A DNA stretch of 64,000 nucleotides from positions 217,027 to 281,026 of the forward strand of contig CAZXJI010000002.1 of assembly GCA_964640955.1 (NCBI GenBank), given 5' to 3'. Of the stretch, positions 59,414 through 64,000 are shown one piece after another. Position 1 is the stretch's first letter, and every line of letters begins with the position of its first letter. The notes under the pieces were generated by a model. It was not told the DNA's origin. It saw only the letters and a list, made by a program, of their open reading frames with translations, and did no database searches. Origin of the DNA: CAXXOK01 sp964640955. GTDB taxonomy: Bacteria > Bacillota > Clostridia > Christensenellales > Aristaeellaceae. The translations under genes and the position numbers were made by a program.

Positions 59414-60931
59414 TTAGCGCTTATTGCTGGAATGCGAGATCGCCAAAACGATGTTTTCCTGCGTCAATTGGTTCTCCGCAAGCTCGCACACCTTATCGCC
59501 GACGTTGATCACCACGACCCGGTCGCATACGCCGACGGTTTCCGGCATTTCGGAGGAGATGACGATGATGCTGATGCCCCTGTCGCTCAGGTCGCGCAGC
59601 AGCTGGTGGATTTCCGCTTTCGCGCCGACGTCGATGCCGCGCGTAGGCTCGTCCAGAAAGATGACCTTCGGCTTCATGGCCAGTATCTTGGCGATCATCA
59701 GCTTCTGCTGGTTGCCGCCGGAAAGGCTGCTCATGATCTGGAAAGGGGACGAGTATTTGATGTTGAGCGCTTTGCGGTACTCCTCGGTCACTTTCACGGC
59801 CCGCTTTTTGGAAACGATGCCCGACGGCGCGAAGTAGCGGATCTGCGGAGCGATGATGTTTTCGGTAAGGGACATTTCCAAAAACAGCCCGTCCAGCCGC
59901 CGATCCTCCGACAGGTAGCAGATGCCGGTCCGCTGCGCGTCCCGGTAGCTTCCGATGCGCAGCTTTTCGCCCTGTAGGTAAACGCTTCCCGCCTGCGGCT
60001 TGTCAATGCCGCACACGGCGCGGGCGATCTCGGTCCGGCCGGCCCCGACAAGCCCGCACAGGCCGAGGATTTCCCCTTTTCGGGTGGCAAAGCTGACATC
60101 TCTGAAATGCGGCGCCCGCGTAAGCCCCTCCACGCGGAGCACCTCGTCGCCGGCCGCGCGGCACTTGTCGGGGTACAGGTGGCCGATTTCCTTGCTGACC
60201 ATGGCCGTCACCACGTATTCGGTCGTCGTTTCCGAAACGGGAACCGTTTCGAGCACGCGTCCGTCCCGCATGATGGTAATCGTGTCGCAGAGGCTGAAAA
60301 TCTCGGCCATCTTATGGCTGATGTAGATGATGCCGATCCCCTGCGCGGCCAGGCCCCGGATCACCTCGAAAAGGCTGTCGGCCTCGTTCTCGTTGAGGCT
60401 GGAGGTGGGTTCGTCGAAGATCAGCACCCTGCATTCGGAGGAAAGCGCCTTGGCGATCTCCACCATCTGCTGCTGGGCTACGCTGAGGCTCCCGACGATC
60501 GCGTCGGGATCAATCGACCTTCCGCTGTCGCCGAAGCCGTCCAGAATGCTTCTGGTTTTCCGGTTCAGCGAGTCGGTTTTCACCATGCCCGAACGGCTGG
60601 GGAGGTGACCTACAAAAACGTTGTCGCCCACCGACAGGTCCTGAAAAATGGCCAGCTCCTGATGCACGAAGCCGATGCCCGCCATTCTGGCGTCGTTGGG
60701 ACTGTGAAAGCGCACCTGCCTGCCGCTTAGATAGATAGCGCCCGAGTCCGCGGTTACGACGCCGGAGATGACGTTCATCAGCGTCGATTTTCCCGCGCCG
60801 TTCTCCCCTACCAGCGCGTGGATTTCCCCGCGCCGAAGCGTTAAGGATACGCCTTTGAGCGCATGCGTTCCCGTAAAACGCTTGTCGATGTTTTCCGCGC
60901 GCAGTATCACCTGATCCGTCATGGCGTTCAC
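59414..60931 (-). CDS. Ribose-type ABC transporter ATP-binding protein (RbsA family, two nucleotide-binding domains)
   Basis: Tandem ATPase of 505 residues energising the RbsC-type channel. The first domain has Walker A GENGAGKSTLMN, signature LSVAQQQMVEIAKALS and Walker B VLIFDEPTSSL. The second domain has the degenerate Walker A typical of this family (GLVGAGRTEIARAV, no Lys), signature LSGGNQQKLMIAKILA and VIFLDEPTRGID. Length matches RbsA/MglA. The frame opens at a GTG (60931) with AGGGA; an in-frame ATG at 60922 is an alternative. It is the first gene of the operon, about 140 bases from a -10 at 61073. Confidence 0.95.
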   Translation of the reverse strand: MNAMTDQVILRAENIDKRFTGTHALKGVSLTLRRGEIHALVGENGAGKSTLMNVISGVVTADSGAIYLSGRQVRFHSPNDARMAGIGFVHQELAIFQDLSVGDNVFVGHLPSRSGMVKTDSLNRKTRSILDGFGDSGRSIDPDAIVGSLSVAQQQMVEIAKALSSECRVLIFDEPTSSLNENEADSLFEVIRGLAAQGIGIIYISHKMAEIFSLCDTITIMRDGRVLETVPVSETTTEYVVTAMVSKEIGHLYPDKCRAAGDEVLRVEGLTRAPHFRDVSFATRKGEILGLCGLVGAGRTEIARAVCGIDKPQAGSVYLQGEKLRIGSYRDAQRTGICYLSEDRRLDGLFLEMSLTENIIAPQIRYFAPSGIVSKKRAVKVTEEYRKALNIKYSSPFQIMSSLSGGNQQKLMIAKILAMKPKVIFLDEPTRGIDVGAKAEIHQLLRDLSDRGISIIVISSEMPETVGVCDRVVVINVGDKVCELAENQLTQENIVLAISHSSNKR

Positions 60932-61072
60932 TTCACTTTCCCTGTCGGCTCCCGCGTTGCCGCCGGAATTGGTTTCCGACGCGACGCATGCGTTCGTTTC
61001 TGTCGCCGTGCTGCGCCTCGATAGGCGCTCCGGGCTGTGATCATGTCTTTTCTATATCTCTTCTCGGCCATT

Positions 61073-61078
61073 ATTATA
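61073..61078 (-). promoter_or_regulatory. -10 element of the ribose-type ABC operon
   Basis: Minus-strand TATAAT, about 140 bases before the rbsA-type start. The -35 position has only A/T-rich sequence with no match to TTGACA, suggesting activation, most likely by the AraC-type protein encoded upstream. Confidence 0.45.
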
Positions 61079-61119
61079 ACAACGACTTTTATTTTCTTTG
61101 GTGATAATCTTGTACTCAC

Positions 61120-61158
61120 AAAGCGAGATTATTGCTGTTACAGCAATAATCTCGCTTT
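61120..61158. terminator. Perfect 18-base inverted repeat between the AraC gene and the ABC operon
   Basis: AAAGCGAGATTATTGCTG (61120-61137) pairs perfectly with 61141-61158 around a three-base loop. On the plus strand it ends in five T; on the minus strand only three. It lies about 40 bases upstream of the minus-strand -10. It could terminate AraC-gene transcripts or be a large operator. The surrounding gap 60932-61352 contains no other gene I can support. Confidence 0.55.
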
Positions 61159-61352
61159 TTCGATTGAACTTTTTTCGCCGGGGTATCGTTGCCGGCATTT
61201 ACCCCGGAATAGGCATGTATTTGCCACATACCACATAGAATCAGTGCTCGTTCTGAAAAATAAACAACTGCGCGGAGGTGAAAATGATATGATCTGCGCC
61301 TGCTAATCATGTTGTTTCGCCGCGAAATGATAAGATATCCGCTTTTTTGCGC

Positions 61353-62315
61353 TCACAACAGACGCTCGCCGTTTTGGCAAAACGCCAGCATGCTCTGCTT
61401 GGCGTTCTCGTCGGTTAAAAAGAAGCAATCCTCCTGAACGGACGGGGTGTAATGCTCGCTCTGGCGTACCTTCGTGTCCCAGGCCATACGCGTTCTGTAT
61501 TCCTTCAGGGTATAGCCGTAGCGGTTCTGCAGCATTTTGTTCAGGAAGCGGCTGTCCGATATGCCGCAGGTATCGCAGATGTCCGCGGCGCTCAGGTTCG
61601 GATCCGCCACCAGCTGCAAGGCGCGATCCAGCCGGATGGCGTTCAGGTATTCCTGAAACGTCACGTTCATGCTTTCGTGGAAGAAATGGGAAAGGTAGGT
61701 TGGCGAAACCTCCTCGCGGTTCGCGAGGTCGGCCAGACGCAGGGGCTCGCCGTAGTGCTCCTCCATGTAGCTCGTGATCCGGTTGATCCGCTTCGTTTTT
61801 TTCTTCTGTATGGAGTATTCGGCGCTGTTGATCGCACGGTACGGCATATGCTTGAGCAGCGTATAAAACAGGTCGCATACGGCGCCCACGCACTTCATAT
61901 CATAATTATCCGTTTCATAAAGGTACGCGTAGGCCGCCTCGTGAAGTTCCCGTCGGAGCTCCCTGCGAAGATCCTCGGACAGGTACCGATCCACACCGTT
62001 GTTCTGAAGCTCGATCTTGGAGATTTTCGGGATATACTCGCTTAAGAAGTTGTTGGAAAACTGAACGTAAAGGAATAAAGTCGGCGGTCCGATGGCCTTG
62101 ATGGCGTGCACCTGGTTGGGGTTCAGCACAACCAGGCTGCCGGGCTCCATAACATAATCCTGGTTCTTCATTTTGATGCAGGCCCGGCCCTGTTCCAAAA
62201 CGCCCAGTTCCCACGCCGAGTGCATATGAAAATCCCTGTAGGTGATAGATGCCATGAAGATATTGATATGCCGTATTTTGCCATAGTGAATGATCTCGTA
62301 ACCGGAAAAGTTCAT
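61353..62315 (-). CDS. AraC family transcriptional regulator with cupin sensor domain
   Basis: One-component regulator of 320 residues. The N-terminal cupin (1-~150) has INIFMASITYRDFHMHSAWELGVLEQGRACIKMKNQDYVMEPGSLVVLNPNQVHAI. The AraC HTH pair at ~195-285 has LANREEVSPTYLSHFFHESMNVTFQEYLNAIRLDRAL and DICDTCGISDSRFLNKMLQNRYGYTLKEYRTRM. About 35 extra residues (QSEHYTPSVQEDCFFLTDENAKQ) follow the HTH. The ATG at 62315 with GAGG is chosen; an in-frame ATG at 62399 would add 28 unlikely residues. It is upstream of and on the same strand as the ribose-type ABC operon and probably activates it. Confidence 0.93.
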   Translation of the reverse strand: MNFSGYEIIHYGKIRHINIFMASITYRDFHMHSAWELGVLEQGRACIKMKNQDYVMEPGSLVVLNPNQVHAIKAIGPPTLFLYVQFSNNFLSEYIPKISKIELQNNGVDRYLSEDLRRELRRELHEAAYAYLYETDNYDMKCVGAVCDLFYTLLKHMPYRAINSAEYSIQKKKTKRINRITSYMEEHYGEPLRLADLANREEVSPTYLSHFFHESMNVTFQEYLNAIRLDRALQLVADPNLSAADICDTCGISDSRFLNKMLQNRYGYTLKEYRTRMAWDTKVRQSEHYTPSVQEDCFFLTDENAKQSMLAFCQNGERLL

Positions 62316-62951
62316 ATCAAAAGCCTCAACTGTTTTCCGTCGTGGTGTGCAGAATACGGGATGCGTTCCCTTCCGTGCGCGTTTTAACGCGGTTTTCACC
62401 TACGGCCTGTTCTGTTTTGGGGTACGTTTTACCCTTGACGATCGAGGAACAGCAAAGTTCGCATATCAACCGCAAGGTTTGGCCAAGAGATATCACAGCG
62501 TCATTAGCAGCTGTGACGATACCGGCCCCTCTTATAACGGCGCCCTTTCTCGGATCATTTACAATGATAAAATACCTTATTCACTTCGTATTTGCAAGTG
62601 GTACGCGGCTTGCTTCAAAACCCGTCCTACCTCTGCTTCGATCAATGCGTGTTTTACCGACGCGAACCAGTGATCTCGGGATGCATATTCGGCAAAAGAA
62701 ACATTTTCGCCCTGTTTTGTCAAGAATCGGTTTGCTCTCCCAGATGGCGCGAATCTTTATGCATAATAAAAATGGGGAACCGTCGTTGCTCAACGGTTCC
62801 CCATTTGGTGCGAATGGTGTTATAGGATCTCGACATAGCCCTAATATAATCAAGGCTTTACAGGCAGTCAGAGAGTAGAATTTACATTATAAACCATAAA
62901 AAGACGTGCTTTATGAGCGTCTCGTGAGAGCAGGGTGCCCTCTGTTAGTAA
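62316..62951. other. 636-base intergenic stretch at the start of the AT-rich island
   Basis: I see no gene that I can support here; the open frames lack ribosome-binding sites and family features. Two items stand out: the inverted repeat TCACAGC-N10-GCTGTGA at 62493-62516, and the terminator at 62770. Base composition falls visibly from about 62.45 kb on, marking the boundary between the sugar-utilisation chromosome and the terminal island. Confidence 0.5.
62770..62806 (-). terminator. Terminator downstream of the HEPN gene
   Basis: AAATGGGGAACCGT pairs perfectly with ACGGTTCCCCATTT around a nine-base loop; on the minus strand the stem is followed by TTTTTATTAT. It would end transcripts from the HEPN/DUF5343 genes, 146 bases after the HEPN stop. 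Confidence 0.7.
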
Positions 62952-63527
62952 TTAACCAATTTGCCTCAGTAAATCTCTTACGATGCTTTCGATTCTATCA
63001 ATTTCACCAATAGGGAGAATACCCGTGTGCATAATAATGTTTCGGGACATTTCTAGGTCGTCCATTCGAGATGTGAGCCATGCTTGATTTGGAATAATAT
63101 CAGAAAAATCATCCCAGTTCGTAATAATCACCTGACTCAAGTTCCCTAACATAGTATAGCCAATTTCAGTTGAGGAACGATTAGAATGGTACCTGTTTTT
63201 TTCTTCTTGCTTCTTTAAATTAGTAACCGCTTCTTGAATCTTTTTGGGAACCTTAGTTTCCCACCAATCTATTCCATATCGTTCAGACATGCGTTCGACA
63301 ATAAGATTACGTATTGTATTTTCGATACAGTACAATGCATTATACACAGAAGACATGCTAACGGCATCATGCCAAATCCTTGGACTAAAATCAGCCTCAA
63401 CCACTCTGCTAATAGGAGCATAGTCCTCTGCACTTGTAACAGATATTCCCTCCTTTTCTAAACCATCAAAAGAATCTTGTGCTAATAATGCATTGAATAC
63501 AAACTCTTTTAGCAATCGTTCGCTCAT
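62952..63527 (-). CDS. Swt1-like HEPN domain protein (putative RNase)
   Basis: α-helical protein of 191 residues. A Swt1-type HEPN domain is indicated by SSVYNALYCIENTIRNLIVERMSERYGIDWWETKVPKKIQEAV, TEIGYTMLGNLSQVIITNWDDFSDIIP and the C-terminal DDLEMSRNIIMHTGILPIGEIDRIESIV. The diagnostic RX4H motif is R162-N-I-I-M-H167, the catalytic pair of HEPN ribonucleases in toxin-antitoxin, abortive-infection and defence systems. I choose the ATG at 63527 with GGGGA upstream, rather than the GTG at 63539 that overlaps the stop of the upstream gene. Base composition is much lower in GC than the rest of the window. It directly follows a DUF5343 gene, probably co-transcribed. RNase function is inference from the motif. 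Confidence 0.82.
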   Translation of the reverse strand: MSERLLKEFVFNALLAQDSFDGLEKEGISVTSAEDYAPISRVVEADFSPRIWHDAVSMSSVYNALYCIENTIRNLIVERMSERYGIDWWETKVPKKIQEAVTNLKKQEEKNRYHSNRSSTEIGYTMLGNLSQVIITNWDDFSDIIPNQAWLTSRMDDLEMSRNIIMHTGILPIGEIDRIESIVRDLLRQIG

Positions 63528-63538
63528 ATTAATCCCCA

Positions 63539-64000
63539 CTAAATTAAAAGATTACTTTTTAAACTCTTGAATATTGCGTTATATACTGAAATATCTGTAG
63601 TTGCTGGAAGGTGAATTTGAATATTATAATGAAATTCCGCGTTATGCACCGTAGGATTCGAGAATGATTGCGTTGTGTTTTCTTGAGGAGATTCATCCGT
63701 TTCTGCTTGTGGGCTTGCGTCCTGAGCAGAAGCTTCACTAAAATCTGAAATTGAACAAAGTGCTTTAAATGTACTAAATACGCGTCCCACGATCTTTTCG
63801 TCGGCACCTGTTACTCTAGCAATAGCTCCTTTAATATTATCATCTGTATCTTTATAAATCTTTGTGTTAACAGTAAACAGTTCAGAATACAAATCACGAA
63901 TTCTAGCAGCAAGAATCTTCCTAAAAGTTGTTTTATCTCTTAGCTGGTTAAACTGTACCCCGTAAAACGGACACGGGAAAGAGTGACATTTGAGCCGACG
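63539..64000 (-). CDS. DUF5343 domain protein, C-terminal part (5' end cut or outside window)
   Basis: The minus-strand frame is open to the right edge. About 138 codons (63953-63542) look like the C-terminal part of a DUF5343 protein: FNQLRDKTTFRKILAARIRDLYSELF, then GADEKIVGRVFSTFKALCSISDF, a polar linker (SPQAETDESPQENTTQ) and the typical ending HYNIQIHLPATTDISVYNAIFKSLKSNLLI. Upstream of about 63954 the sequence changes character to what looks like an insertion-sequence terminus, so the N-terminal third is either beyond the window or lost. If so, this is a disrupted gene. Its TAG stop is 12 bases before the HEPN start. Function of DUF5343 is not established; it recurs in accessory and defence-type regions. 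Confidence 0.7.
   Translation of the reverse strand, partial: RRLKCHSFPCPFYGVQFNQLRDKTTFRKILAARIRDLYSELFTVNTKIYKDTDDNIKGAIARVTGADEKIVGRVFSTFKALCSISDFSEASAQDASPQAETDESPQENTTQSFSNPTVHNAEFHYNIQIHLPATTDISVYNAIFKSLKSNLLI
63954..64000. mobile_element. Possible terminal inverted repeat of an insertion sequence
   Basis: From 63954 the sequence reads TGTACCCCGTAAAACGGACA and onward, which resembles the TGTA...GGACA ends of IS3-family elements (recalled pattern, not a database match). It coincides with the point where the DUF5343 similarity stops. The element body would lie to the right of the window. Confidence 0.4.

Noticed and set aside
62342..62878. Overlapping frames on both strands in the intergenic island boundary
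   Set aside because: They run through the terminator hairpin at 62770-62806 and show no domain or start signals.

Overview
The window reads as chromosome of a GC-rich member of the Bacillota, probably a gut-type Clostridia; this is inferred from LplABC/UgpABE-type sugar ABC systems paired with YesM/YesN two-component regulators and AraC, LacI and DeoR regulators, strong Shine-Dalgarno sites, frequent GTG/TTG starts and intrinsic terminators. No rRNA, tRNA or CRISPR array was seen. Almost everything up to about 62.3 kb is carbohydrate uptake and breakdown. The last 1.7 kb is visibly AT-richer and looks like an acquired island.

Layout. (1) 1-1960: start of a sugar permease gene leaving the window, diverging from a cupin-AraC regulator. 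(2) 1986-3923: membrane-anchored AraC regulator. (3) 4167-12676, minus strand: a tight seven-gene run of DegT aminotransferase, SDR epimerase, DapA-like aldolase, glutamate dehydrogenase, Gfo/Idh/MocA oxidoreductase, M20 amidohydrolase and GH123-like protein; it looks like an undescribed amino-sugar or amino-acid-sugar pathway. (4) 12895-14922: OmpR/HisKA two-component system. (5) 15137-24287: binding protein, two permeases, YesN/YesM pair, GH127 and GH43, an arabino-oligosaccharide locus. (6) 24478-27022: orphan membrane protein and a secreted C69 dipeptidase. (7) 27308-35496: GH38-related hydrolase, GH130 phosphorylase and an LplABC transporter diverging from a LacI regulator, a mannoside-type locus. 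(8) 35532-43824: GH51 arabinofuranosidase with its ABC transporter, diverging from a YesM/YesN pair and a nucleoside hydrolase homologue. (9) 43964-44126: a nested inverted-repeat element resembling a MITE. (10) 44125-54535: inositol-type catabolism (iolB, split transketolase, DeoR regulator, class II aldolase, ABC transporter, iolC, iolA) without iolD, iolE or iolG in view. (11) 54940-62315: GH31 glycosidase, ribose-type ABC system and AraC regulator. (12) 62952-64000: Swt1-like HEPN protein and a truncated DUF5343 gene, apparently cut by an insertion-sequence end.

The common strategy is to bind short glycosides outside, import them through dedicated ABC transporters whose ATPase is mostly encoded elsewhere, and hydrolyse or phosphorolyse them inside the cell, since none of the CAZymes has a signal peptide. 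Several binding-protein genes are followed by hairpins before the permease genes, which would raise binding-protein mRNA relative to permease mRNA. The parts most likely to be new are the seven-gene amino-sugar-like cluster, the inositol-like locus with a two-subunit transketolase, the fold-back element at 43964-44126 and the HEPN/DUF5343 pair.
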